From positions 4,774,001 to 4,838,000 of the forward strand of contig NC_070572.1 of assembly GCF_026914185.1 (NCBI RefSeq): 64,000 bases of DNA, in the 5' to 3' direction. Source of the stretch: Puccinia triticina. Lineage: Eukaryota; Basidiomycota; Pucciniomycetes; Pucciniales; Pucciniaceae. The notes under the pieces were generated by a model, which had not been told where the DNA came from, did not search any database, and saw only the letters and a list, made by a program, of their open reading frames with translations. A program made the position numbers and the translations under genes. Positions 22,715 through 33,058 of this stretch are shown here, piece after piece. Every line of letters begins with the position of its first letter. Position 1 is the first letter of the stretch.

Positions 22715-24075
22715 TTATTCCAAGCGACCTTTGATTGCCCAAAGGTGCTTGATGAGGTCGTTCTTCAGCTTTTGATGAGCTGTGCTGTCACAGAGAGCAA
22801 TGCAGTTGTTGACAAACTGGGAGAATTCAACCAAATCCGTTTGGGCGTGCTCTACTTTAGTTTTGGAGTCGTTGTACTCGAAATCTTCGGGTAATTGCCT
22901 TTCATCCTCCACAATTATGTTGTGGAGGATGATACAAGTCTTCATTATCCGGCGTAGCTTTTCTTTATTCCAACCTCTTGCCGGCTGCGCCACAATCGCA
23001 AAACGGGCCTGAAGGACGCCAAAAGCTCTTTCAACGTCCTTTTGCAAGGCCTCCTGCATCTTTGCAAAGTGCTACATGCAGAAACAGGCATCAGAAACGA
23101 TTTGAAGCGATAAAAATTGATCTGACTGACCTTCCGTTCCAGCCCTTGCGGCTGAGAAATGGTTTTCACAATTGTTGCGTAGTCCGGGTATATCCCATCA
23201 GCCAAGAAGTATGTTTGATTGTATTCGTTGCCGTTGATAGTGAACAAACACCTGGGAGTAACACCATTGAGAAGATTCGTGAAAATTGGAGACATATCAA
23301 GCACATTGATATTGCTGTGTGAACCAGGGAGCCCAAAAAAGGCATGCCAGAACCACAAATCTTGTGATACAACAGCCTCAAGGACAAGGGTAGGAAACTG
23401 CAGTTGATGATAAAAACAAAATTTGATTGATAATAAATTCATGTTGTGATCTAAAAGCAAAGAGGGGCATACCTTGTCCTTGCCTTGGTGCATGCCTTTC
23501 CATCCTGCTGGGCAGTTTTTCCACTCCCAGTGCATGCAATCCAGCGATCCAAGCGTTCCGGGAAAGCCACGCTTCTTGTTTATTGTTAATATACGTCTGA
23601 CGTCTTCTTCAGTTGGAGATTGGAGATATTCTTTGGAGTAGAGCTGAATGATCGCAATGCAGAACTTATCGAGGCTTTCAAGAGAAGTACTCTCCGCAAT
23701 TCAAAGATACTCGTCATTAGCGTCAGCAGCTCCTCCGTAGGCAAGCATGCGGAGGGCAGAAGTGATTTTCTGGATTGGCCGTAATCCCGGCTTGCCAAGT
23801 GCATCGTTCTTCTGCACAAAATAACAATTGTGTCCTTCGACATCGTGCACAATTCGCAAGAAGAGAGACTGTTGCATTCGGAATTGTCGCCGGAAGACGT
23901 CAGCTGGGTATGTGGGTGATTCAGCAAAGTAGTCTTTGAACAACTGCTGATAACCCGATTCAAAGTCGCGAGCTAGGTTGGCTGAGCGGCCCTTGATCGA
24001 CCCTCCGTGAGTTGGAGCTGGTTTGACATCCTTGTCCTTGGCAAGTAAAACGCTTGCTGCCTCGGCTACCGCCAT
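22715..24075 (-). pseudogene. PIF/Harbinger DDE transposase
   Basis: Exons 24075-about 23472, about 23403-23132 and 23072-22715 join in phase over two short introns (GTATGC...CTGCAG and GTCAGT...TGTAG). The N-terminal part carries FRMQQSLFLRIVHDVE and PIQKITSALRMLAYGG. The nuclease core has GSLDCMHWEW (first Asp), GLPGSHSNINVLDMSPIF (second catalytic position) and DVERAFGVLQARFAI (Glu). The usual NDINVL Asp is Asn here, so catalysis is probably lost. TGA at 23703-23701 falls in the conserved EYL-IAEST stretch and would be CGA before a C-to-T change. The protein acts on the GAGCATCTCC ends at 17198 and 24373. Confidence 0.82.
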
Positions 24076-24376
24076 CTGGATTTGGCTGGTATTCGCAAGG
24101 ATCTCGGCCTGTGATCAGAGGATGTTTTCCATTACTGATTTGCGGTCCATCACAGTTGTTCTCTTCAACAGGTGTGCAATGATCAAAGATTTTGATGTCC
24201 GGTGGCCGGGGACAAGTTGGGAAGCCGGGGAATTCGAGGTTCAGGGGGATTTACAGCCTGATTTACCTTCCCTGCGGTGGCTGCCGCATGTCACACCAGC
24301 TTCAAAATCAAAACCCGCGAGTGTATTTGCGCGGTTTACATCCTCAATTTTACACCCCGCGGCGGAGATGCTCTAA

Positions 24377-24522
24377 GTCCCAAATTTCTCAACAACAAAC
24401 TGGATTTTCTCCGCAATTTACTCACCTGTGTGTGCCCAATTGGCATTTAAGCTGAATGAAGGGGCAATCACCTAGCAACTTGATCAAACATGTGTCAGAC
24501 TGTCTCTGCAAGCAATATGAAG
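24377..24522 (-). pseudogene. Upstream part of the gene split by the Harbinger element
   Basis: On the minus strand the frame CLIKLLGDCPFIQLKCQLG runs to a GTGAGT donor-like site. Removing the Harbinger element and one TAA copy rejoins this flank to the exons at 17194-16579. The segment is cut off upstream by the chromovirus LTR at 24523. Confidence 0.35.
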
Positions 24523-25127
24523 TATTATGAGCCGTAGCACGGGCTCCGCAGCGCAGACTCACATGTACATGTCACAGACCATACTCAAGGTTTGAGAGGC
24601 TAGAGATCCAAGCCTCTTCCTCATCCTGCAATCTAACATCTTGGATCCAGAACCCCCAGAACCCCAGACCCCAGACTCCACCTTCCTCTCCCCAGAACCA
24701 ACGGTGGGTAGTTATTGCTACAGTAACACGTAAAGTAATGATAACGTAACATTTTTTGGCCGTTATTGTTATTGTTACCAGTAACGGCAGTGTGATATCA
24801 ATATCACACCAAGAGTTTTTTTTTTGCGACGGCTGTTACTATATCTGAGCGCGTAGCGACAGATATTGGGCAAGATAACAAGCAATAAAAGGCCAAAATA
24901 GGGCCAATTTGGCCTTTTATTGCTCAATAACGCGTTATCCGCTGGATAACGCGTTACTTTACTGGTAACGGCCTCAAAAAAAGAGGCCTGTTACGTTACG
25001 TGTGATGCCGCTGTTCGCGCGTTACTGCTAACAATAACGGCACAAAAAGTAACGGCGGGTAGTTACTTTACAAAAATCCCGCAGATATTGTAAAGTAAAG
25101 TAACTACCGCCAGAACAGACCATAACA
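24523..25127 (+). repeat. 5' LTR of the chromovirus, interrupted
   Basis: It starts TATTATGAGCC and ends CATAACA. The uninterrupted length is about 194 bp plus the 24699-25109 insertion. Alignment with the 3' LTR shows the continuous target CTCCCCAGAACAGACC. Confidence 0.8.
24699..25109. mobile_element. TIR element in the 5' LTR, about 411 bp
   Basis: The left end CAACGGTGGGTAGTTATTG is mirrored by the right end (reverse complement CGGTAGTTACTTTAC). The flanks share CCAGAAC (24692-24698 and 25110-25116), or at least AGAAC. The 3' LTR at 34451-34460 preserves the empty site. The body is rich in GTTACT and AGTAAC in both orientations. The right end lacks the leading CAA, so the exact border is uncertain. 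Confidence 0.72.
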
Positions 25128-25465
25128 TATTGCAGGATCTACTTCACGGAGACAAAGATCAAGAACCCAACAGACCAACAGAAACCAGATTGCTCTGCCT
25201 CCAAAACCTTGAATATCCCAACTCTGCTCTTAGAAACCTTGAATATCCCGCTCCAACATCACACCTAACCCTTGGTATCAGCTATACAATGGATGCCTCC
25301 AAAGCCGCCAAACTCCAACTGTTGGAATTCTGTCAAATTCCTTGTACTTTCACCTCTGAAACTTGTTTTATATCATTCTCAAGAATTGTCAGAATCACTG
25401 TTAGTACAGAAGTTATCACACCATGTAGTCTAAGAACCGTGAGTAGTAGATAACATTTTGTCATA

Positions 25466-26412
25466 TAAAGATGAACAATCAAGACTTGGATACCTGTTGG
25501 CACCCGGGTACCTGCTTGTTTTTTTTCCAAAATCAACACCTCACACCGCACCCGGCACCGCTTGGAGGGTACCGGCGGTACTTTTTGCAGGTACCCCAGG
25601 TACCCCCTTCAGCGGCGAGCCTCGGCAAGGGAGGTCCACCCGGTGAGCTGGAGAGGAGTCCCCTCGCCAAGCTGGATACATGTGTATCCAGCTCGCCAAG
25701 AGGAATCCTCCCAGCAAGCTGAATCTGTCCAGCTTGCTGGCAAGGGTGAAAGCGCTGCGCTTCAAAAAGCGCAGCGCAGCGGTTTTGGTGGCCGCTGCGC
25801 TGCGCTGAAAGAAGCGGCCCCCCTGCTGCGCTACCGCTTTTTGGGTCTGGCAAGAAGCGGGTACCCGCTACTTTTAGCGGTAGCGCAGCGGAACCATCGC
25901 TGCGCTACCGCTTTTTGAGCTGGCCGCGTAGCGCTCCCCCGCTGCCAGCCAAAAAAAGCAGAGCGCAGCTGTTTTGGTGGGCGCTGCGCGGCACTGAACG
26001 GAGCAGTACCCCCCGCTGCGCTACCGCTTTCTGGGTTGGGGAAAAAGCGGGGCCCCGCTATTTGCAGCGGTAGCGCAGCGGGACTGGCGCTGCGCTACCG
26101 CTTTTTGGGCTGACCGCGCAACGGTTCCCCGCTGCACTGCGCTAAAAGACCGCTTTTTTTAGCGCAGCGCAGCGTTTCAGCCTTGTTGCTGGGAGACCTC
26201 CCCGCCAAAATAGATTTACCAGGTCTTGACCCTTGATCCCCCGGGTGGTGGAAGGTACTTGTGGGTGGTACCCGGGTACCGCACCGCTTTCCAGCCAAAA
26301 CCAAGCACCTAGTACCGCACCCGGCACCTCTGCGCGGGTGCATGGCGGGTGTGAGAGGTACCTGAAAAGAGGTGCAGGGTGCCCCCCAACAGGTACCAAA
26401 TGTTCATCTCTA
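25466..26412. mobile_element. hAT-like MITE, 947 bp, 8-bp duplication TTGTCATA
   Basis: The ends TAAAGATGAACA and (reverse complement) TAGAGATGAACA are inverted, and GATACCTGTTGG pairs with GGTACCTGTTGG further in. TTGTCATA flanks it exactly at 25458-25465 and 26413-26420. Eight-base duplications and TA-G-G ends are typical of hAT elements. The arms are GGTACC-rich, and the centre is a separate later insertion (25741-26185). Confidence 0.82.
25741..26185. mobile_element. GC-palindrome TIR element, 445 bp, 7-bp duplication TTGCTGG
   Basis: The left end CAAGGGTGAAAGCGCTGCGC and the right end (reverse complement CAAGGCTGAAACGCTGCGC) are inverted. TTGCTGG flanks it at 25734-25740 and 26186-26192. 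The body consists almost entirely of GCTGCGCT, AGCGCAGC and GCTACCGC blocks in both orientations. It has no coding capacity. It is nested in the hAT-like MITE and so is the younger insertion. Confidence 0.8.
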
Positions 26413-27584
26413 TTGTCATACGTGTATCAAACCTAGTCTCTGAGATATAATACTTGAAACTTGTCTCATAGTCACCTTCCTTTTGTTTTTTCTTCTAACC
26501 ACATTTTGGCCACTTGTTGTTAGTCTATTTAAACCTAGCATACAACAAGCAATTTACAAATCATCGGTTCTCCTCATCATTTCTCCGTGCCCCGCTGAGC
26601 CGCATCCAGTGAGAGAGTCATCCTCACTGCCCCAATCCTTGAGTTTTTATCAATACTCATCTTAGTCCTCTTATTTCTTGTGCCTGAAAGTTATAAATTT
26701 TGTCACCAACAACAACTGTTGGAATTCTCCCTGCACTCCGCTCTCAATGCTCCAGGCGCTCTGCTCTGACTTCCCGCTCTGCTCCCTGTTCCACTCCTGT
26801 TCCTCTCTGCTCTTCCTCTTGTCTATCTCCCGCTCTCCCAAGCGACAAAACACATTCTGAAACTCTCTCCTGCTTGGCTCAACGGTTCAACACTCGGTTC
26901 AACTCATCTACCAGCGTTTCCAATCTCAAACGACCTGAAACTTCTTCCTACATTCCTGAAACACTCAATGCCACGTATCTCAAAACCACAAGTTGGCTGG
27001 TCTCTTCCTTGAATATAAAGACCGGTCTTTCTCTCACTCTCCACCAATCCTCAGCAGACTTTGTCCTCAGTTCTCCCCAGTCACACCTCCGACCGACTAT
27101 CTCCATTGCCCCTTCTGCTTGGCCTTTGCTACCTCTCAACATTCAGTCTCTCAAGTTATCACTTTTGCTTTGGTTCCTTCCATCCCTTCTTCTCTTCCTC
27201 CTATTCCTCATATCCCTCTTAATCAAATCTCATTGCCGACAAAATCTTCTCAAACTCACATCAAGCTTGTCCTCCATCATTCTTGTTGCACCCTCTCTAT
27301 CTCTCAAATACATCAATTGTCTCTTTCCAATTTGGTGAGAAAATCAATCAATTCACCAACTAATCATCAATCTCAAGATCCTCACATTGACCTTCTTCTT
27401 CTTTTTTACAGTGTCTACTACTTGTCCCTCTTTGATCTAGTGTTCTTCAGTATCTCTGTTCTGCTTCCTCCAAAATCTTCCTCTCATCACGGTATGCCTC
27501 AAAATCATCTTCCAAAAAACGCTCTCACTTTTTTATCTACATTAGACTAACTTTGTATATCTTCTAGTTCTGGTTCTTGTCACA

Positions 27585-28480
27585 GTGATAAAACCAGTTT
27601 TTCTTCAACAACTGGCCAACATCACCAAGAAGGCCGATGAAGAGGAAAAAAAACACCGCCAGGCCAAGGCCAAGTTGGAGGATGCACTCCGCATTCAGAA
27701 CCCACCCCTCTCCCCCCCAACCGCCGGAGCGGAGGTAGTTGCAACCAAGGCCCCCAAAGTTGCCCAACCCAACAAGTTTAATGGTGAACGCAGAGCGGCA
27801 GCAGAGACGTTTTCCCGCCAGGTCAGCATCTATTTGGCCTTGAACAAGGCCTTGTTCCTGACCAACGCAACACAAATCCTATTTGTGTCCTTGTACATGA
27901 CCGGACCCGCGGGCATATGGGCCGCCCCATTCCTTGACCAGGCAGCAGCAGACCCGCCCACCCTGACCTACATGGAGTTCACGGCGGCCTTCTGGGGCAT
28001 GTATTTTGACCCGGAAAAGAAGGCAAAGGCAGAACAAGCCCTCCAAGCGCTGAAGCAGACTGGATCCGTGGCAGACTACACCCACTCCGTCTTCCAGCAC
28101 ACTTCCGCAGCGGGACAGGAAATCCCCACCCTGACCAGCCAGTACCACCAGGGCCTGAAGCGGGACATCCAGATGGGGCTCATTGTTTCCCGCACCGCAT
28201 TCACAACTGTTAATGAGGTTGCTAGCTTGACACGGCAATGAGCCAAGCAGAGACCAGAACAGCGCCAACCAAACAGAAGATTGACCCCAACGCCATGGAC
28301 CTATTGGTGTTAAACAGACGGCTCTACAACTCCAAGAAGGCCCGGATGATGTGGGAAGGCCTCTGTTTCCAATGCGGAGTACAGGGCCATATTTCCCGTG
28401 ACTGTCTGACCAAGAAGGGAAAAGGCTGCAGCAATGGAGGATCAGATCCACCAACTAGTGGAAGGGATGGCGGTGATAGG
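27585..28480 (+). pseudogene. Chromovirus Gag with zinc knuckle
   Basis: Residues 1-40 are Lys/Glu-rich. The capsid-like domain follows, with PNKFNGERRAAAETF, FVSLYMTGPAGIWAAPF and YMEFTAAFWGMYFDPEKKA, characteristic of Ty3 retrotransposon gag. The first frame stops at 28241. A second frame from 28238 continues with IDPNAMDLL and a CCHC knuckle, CFQCGVQGHISRDC, so a frameshift separates capsid from nucleocapsid. The knuckle frame is cut by the TIR element at 28486. Confidence 0.8.
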
Positions 28481-28485
28481 CGGAG

Positions 28486-29115
28486 CAACACTGCAAGAGC
28501 TACGCTTTGCTACAAAAAGCGGTGCTTTTGCGTAGCGAAGCGGAAACACGCTACTCTGGATCCAGAATAGCGTTAGCGCTAGCGGAAAATCGCCACTTTG
28601 AGCGGTAGCGAAGCGCCAGAACCGCTACTGCAGTTTTGGCCTGCGCGTAGCGAAGCGCTTTTTTTGCCGCTTTGCTACAGTATAGCGCAGCAGAAAAATT
28701 GACGCTTTTTGGCGCTAATAGCGCTTTTTAGTGCCAAAAGCGCAGCGAACTGGGTCGCTTTTGTGTCAAAAGCGTAGCGGGCATCTCTGCCTTTTGGTGG
28801 AAAATGCCAGAAATAGTACACGAACATCAATCCTCCATCATTTTATGATGTGCAGTATTGATGTTTGAATGGTGCTATGGTAGCGCAGCAAAATTGCTAC
28901 AGTAGTGTTTTTTGCGCTACCATAGCGACAAGCGTAGCAAATTGCCGCTACTCTGCGCTAAAAAAAGCGCGCTATTTTCTTTAATTTTTTCCCCTTAGAA
29001 AATGTAGCAAATAGCAAAGCGCCAAGTCCGCTACAAATAGCTTAGCGAAGCAAGGCTAAAACCGCTACGCTTTTGCTACGCTGCCGCTTTTTGTAGTGTA
29101 GCTCTTGCACTGTTG
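28486..29115. mobile_element. GTAGCG-palindrome TIR element, 630 bp, 7-bp duplication GGCGGAG
   Basis: The left end CAACACTGCAAGAGCTAC and the right end (reverse complement CAACAGTGCAAGAGCTAC) match, and CTACAAAAAGCGG follows on both sides. GGCGGAG flanks it at 28479-28485 and 29116-29122. The interior is a dense field of CGCTAC, GTAGCG and AAAAGCG in both orientations. It interrupts the nucleocapsid/protease part of the chromovirus. Confidence 0.85.
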
Positions 29116-29122
29116 GGCGGAG

Positions 29123-29700
29123 GCGGGCCAGTGGATAAAGGCGGAAAAGGCTGGGCCAACTCGTCAAAAAATGGAGGTGCTCAGGAATGAAGGTTGTGCC
29201 TTTCCTGAGCACGGCAGATTTGTCTTGTAGTATTGGTGCTAGTCACACTTTAAACAGAAATGAAATTGATCCCAAATGTTTCATCTCTTGCACCATCACA
29301 ACTCCCAGAGCCACACCCCAGACCCCATTACCTCCTGCCTCCTTCCTGATTGATTCCAAAGCAACTCATGATGTGTTGAGTGAATCCTAAGCTGCTGCAA
29401 CAGGATTACTCCGCAACACCACCGCCTCAAAGGGGACTGTTTTGGGCTTCAATGGATCCACATTACAAGCGGTGTATGAGATTGACCTGACCCTCAATGA
29501 AGAACCCCGCCCATCAAAATTCATCATCACCCAACTTAAAGACATGTAAGACGGCATCCTTGGGATGCCATGGACCGTAAACACAGACACAGAATTGACT
29601 GGACCACCTGCACCCTCCGACATTGCAACTGCCTCAGCAGTTTCGTCCACTCCAAAAACATCCTCAACAGAGGGCCTGTCAGAATTCTGGCCGTCTTCTT
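29123..29700 (+). pseudogene. Chromovirus aspartic protease remnant
   Basis: The frame reads FLIDSKATHDVLSES, a stop (TAA 29388), AAATGLL, LGFNGSTLQAVYEIDLTLNE, FIITQLKDM, a stop (TAA 29547) and DGILGMPW. The active-site motif, normally DSGA in this family, is DSKA. Both stops would be CAA before a C-to-T change. After 29700 the sequence loses similarity; C-rich tract 29752-29762 and short TCCATCACTAGT-type repeats follow. Confidence 0.7.
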
Positions 29701-29994
29701 GCTCACAGTCTCATTTCTCTTTTCCATCACTGAATAGTGATGCTCAAACCCCCCCCCCCCCCCATCCAACTCATCTTTTTCCATCACTAGTGTGTGATGT
29801 ATCTCCAGTCCATCAATAATATTTGATGTTATAATTCCATTACTAGTTGTAATGTCTCCTTCATTCCATTGACAAGTGTCAATGTCTCCTTCCATATGTT
29901 AAGTTTACTTGAACATATGTGTATTGTTTTTCCTTCCATCTCATGTAAGATGTTTTGTCTATTTTAGTCTCCTAGGCCCCCTTTGGATCTTGCA

Positions 29995-31964
29995 AGGGGG
30001 CTCTCTAGTTGTGGAGGTACGCGGTTTTTTGGGCGTAGTGGTCTACGTGCGAATTTTCATCCCTCATCTGTCAGAGATTTGTCTTCCGTTGCGGCGTTTA
30101 ACCCGCAAGGATGCAGAGTGGGAGTGGACTGAGGCTTGCGACGAGGCCTTCGAGTGTTTGAAAAAGACGGTTGGCAAGGATATAGTCTTGGTGAAACTCG
30201 TGTACGGCCCGGATGCAGGAAAACTCAAGCTTGCGGTGGATTCGAGTTTTCACGCTGCGGGCGCCGTTCTCACGCAAGAGGATGCCAATGGATTGGACCG
30301 GCCAGCGCTCTAAGTCACTGTTGTTTTCCGACGTCGAGTCCCGCTACTCTCAGCCCAAACTCGAGCTTTGCGGTGTCGCTCGTGTTCTCAAGAAGGTTCA
30401 GACGATCTTGTGGGGCCAGCATTTCGAGTTGCAGGTCAACGCCCACTCTTTGATCGAAATGATCAACGCCCCGAGTCTTCCCAACGCGCCTATGACGCGT
30501 TGGGTAGCGTTTATACAGTTGTTTTCGTTTGACATCGTGCACCGGCCTGGGAAGACTTTCACGATGCCCGACGGACTCTCGCGGCGCCCACAGGGAGACG
30601 ACGAATCGGACCCTCCCTCTGATTTTGACGAAGAAGCCCCTCACATTCGCGCGTGGCAGTCATACTCAACGAGCACGGAGGACGCTTACACTGGCTTCCA
30701 GCAAGGCTATTGGCGCGACGTGGAGCGTTTCTTGGCTACTCTGCTCAAACCGGTGGGAATGGACCCGAAGGAGTTTCGAGCCTTGAAACGCCGATCCGTC
30801 GATTTCTTTTTCCAATCTGGGCGCCTCATGAAGAGGGGAAGTCCGCTACCTCGAGTAGTGGTCACAATTCCGGCAAAGCAGCGCGAAATTCTCACAAAGC
30901 TACATGAGGATTTGGGACACCGTGGCTCCACCGAGACTTATCGCAGAGTTTCGGAACGCTTCTGGTGGCCTTCGCTGAAGAAAGCTGTGGTCGGGTGGTG
31001 CCAGAGCTGTGAGGCATGTCAAAAGAAGGACCTTCGACGCCCGCAAGAGTTGCGTTACCCTACTGGCGAGTCGACAGTTTTCGGCCGGGTCTCTATGGAC
31101 GCCGTGCATCTTAAAGCTGGCGGTGCTAAGTACTTAATAGTGGCCCGGGACGACTTCTCGGGATGGGTTGAAGCCAAGATCCTGAACAATTTGACCTCAG
31201 AAGCGGTGGCCGCGTTTTTGCAAGAACACTGGACTATGCGTTATGGTTTGGCTCAAGCTTACTCGACAGACGGTGGCTCAGAATTCGGTGGCGCGCTTGC
31301 CGCGATGTTGCGGGCCTTGCCTGGCCAGCATCGTGTGTCTACTCCTTACTATCCCGAAGGGCAAGGGATGGTAGAGCGCGGCCATGGACCTCTTAAGGCG
31401 GCTCTGGTGAAGATGGCGGGCGAGAGCGGCAAGAATTGCCGGAAATTTTTGCCTTTGGTTTTATTCGCCGACCGAATTTCAACAAAACGGACCACGGGCT
31501 ATTCGCCCTACGAGCTTGTTTTCGGTCAGCGGGCTGTGCTTCCCTTGGACCTGGAAATCGAGTCCTACTTGGGCGTTGATTGGGATTCCGTCAAGACTAC
31601 CAAGGATCTTTTGGTTGCTTGCTCTCTTCAGCTGGAGCGCAGTGAAGAGACGCGAGGCATCGCCTTCAGGAAGATGATGGACGCACGTGGCGACTCAATT
31701 CGATACTGGGAGGAGAAGCAAGGCTCGAAGATCCGCGAACCGCTCAAGCCCGGCGATCAGGTCCTTGCCTACAACCGGTCACTGGAAGTGCAGTGGGGCC
31801 AGTTGTTTGCGCATCGGTGGAATGGCCCGTATCGCGTTGTGGAGCAGGTTCAAGGCGGTTCTTATGTCTTGGCGGAACTGGACGGCACGGAGCTCAAGCG
31901 CCGCTTCGCCGCGGATCAAGTGAAGAGGTTCTTTTCCCGGGAGGACATTGCTGACCACAAGTAA
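29995..31964 (+). pseudogene. 5'-truncated Ty3/Gypsy pol: RNase H and integrase
   Basis: It enters at the end of a reverse transcriptase (FLGVVVYVRIFIPHLSEICLP, then PLRRLTRKDAEWEW), continues into RNase H (KLKLAVDSSFHAAGAVLTQE) and, after a frameshift near 30312, into a 583-codon clean frame. That frame holds the RNase H end (SQPKLELCGVARVLKKVQ), the integrase HHCC finger (HEDLGHRGS to CQSCEAC), the catalytic Asp in MDAVHL, the Asp in STDGGSEF and the Glu in GMVERGHG, then a GPY-type end (RWNGPYRVVEQV). The integrase looks intact. It differs from the chromovirus integrase at 33.1 kb, so it derives from a second, younger element. Confidence 0.82.
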
Positions 31965-32279
31965 GTTCCTCTCCAAGCGTGCACCTCCCGGGTAGTTACT
32001 ACCGCGATTTTCAAAAACTCTACTTCTTGCCACGCTCGTGAGCACCGCGGACGCGCCTGGTTGGTTTCTTTTTCTTCCTCTTTCTTAGGGCTTGGATTTC
32101 TAGGCATGGATATGGGACGAACAGTATAGGGACAGACTGCAAGTCGTGGGTGGATGTGGTGGACAGATCAGTACACGGGGCAAATTGAGGATTTCTTTGC
32201 GCACGACGCGCGCCGGAGGACGTCGAGATTCAAGGACTCAATATCTCAGGTTCATGGCGCAGCGTGGCGCGCATCCTCA

Positions 32280-32960
32280 AGACGTTTCAGGCCTTCTCCC
32301 TTCCCACTTTTTCTTTCCCTTCTTTATCCTTGTTTCTTTGTTGATGGTTTTTGTTTTCCTGTTAATTTTCTCTTCATTTAACTCTTGTTATTTTTTTTCC
32401 TTTTTCATTTTGCGCGCGTTGGTTAGGTTTTGGATGAGGAGGGTTTGTTTTGTTTCTGTTTCATTTTGTTTTGTTTTGTTTGTTGTAGCGCGCGCGTGCG
32501 CGCTAGGTTGTGATGAGATGTCTGCTACATGTCACCAACTCCAAGGTTTGAGTTCAGTTTGAACTCAGGCTTTGGAGCGGCATGGACCACTCTGAACCAT
32601 AGTTTTCAGTTTTCCCATCAAAATCAAAGTTATACGTCTTGGCAAGCTGTTTGCCCGAAGTTTCTCCTCCTTTAAAGTTCATTACCCCGCCAACGCAGAT
32701 CTCCTCCAACTCTTTGGTTTAGATCACACCCCGCCGGCAGTATCCCCGGCTCTCTCTCTCAAAACAAAACCCGCCAACGCGCATCTCCAGCCATTGTAAA
32801 ATCAAAACCCCCCCACACTTACACGACTCTCAGCGCTTACTCACGGCCAAGCATCACCGGAGGGCATACGCAAGCTACTCATTTCTTTCCCATTCCCCTC
32901 CTTGAACTGCTGCCGGCCTAGCAACGGCCAGAGTTCCATACCGCGCGCTGATTTGATCTT
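32280..32960 (+). repeat. LTR-like block (copy B), likely 3' LTR of the second Ty3 element
   Basis: A pyrimidine-rich run and a GCGCGCGTGCGCGC palindrome precede TGATGAGATGTCTGCTACATGTCAC (from about 32510). The block ends with TGCCGGCCTAGCAACGGCC and CCATACCGCGCG. The order matches copy A at 17500-18175. It follows the pol fragment by about 320 bp, the right place for the 3' LTR. Confidence 0.55.
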
Positions 32961-33058
32961 CCTCTGCAAATCTGAGGATCTTGCTGCTGTCATGACTGAA
33001 ACTGGAAAATGACTGGAAACTGCACGCAACGCCAGCACCACGAGTTTGGCCACCACAA

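Larger units (their letters stand above)
17198..24373. mobile_element. PIF/Harbinger DNA transposon, 7.2 kb, TAA target duplication
   Basis: The left end GAGCATCTCCACCGCGGGG and the right end (reverse complement GAGCATCTCCGCCGCGGGG) are near-perfect terminal repeats that continue into GTGTAAAAT. TAA flanks both ends (17195-17197 and 24374-24376), the 3-bp duplication typical of PIF/Harbinger. Inside are the two expected proteins: a NAM-associated/Myb-like ORF1 on the plus strand and a DDE transposase on the minus strand. It also carries an LTR-like block, an ORF1-only retroposon and another LTR-like block as later insertions. Both coding frames have stops, so the copy is dead. Confidence 0.85.
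25320..26711 (+). repeat. LTR-like block in the chromovirus leader, possible solo LTR
   Basis: The 15-mer AACTGTTGGAATTCT occurs at about 25318 and again at about 26715. Between them the sequence starts TGTTGG and ends CCAACA, the usual inverted LTR ends, with flanking CCAAC and ACAAC (4 of 5). About 440 bp is LTR-like and the rest is the nested element at 25466-26412. Position and ends are tentative. Confidence 0.35.

Noticed and set aside
28238..28241. ATGA overlap between two gag frames, like coupled bacterial genes
   Set aside because: The sequence is eukaryotic retrotransposon DNA; the overlap is best explained by a frameshift in gag.
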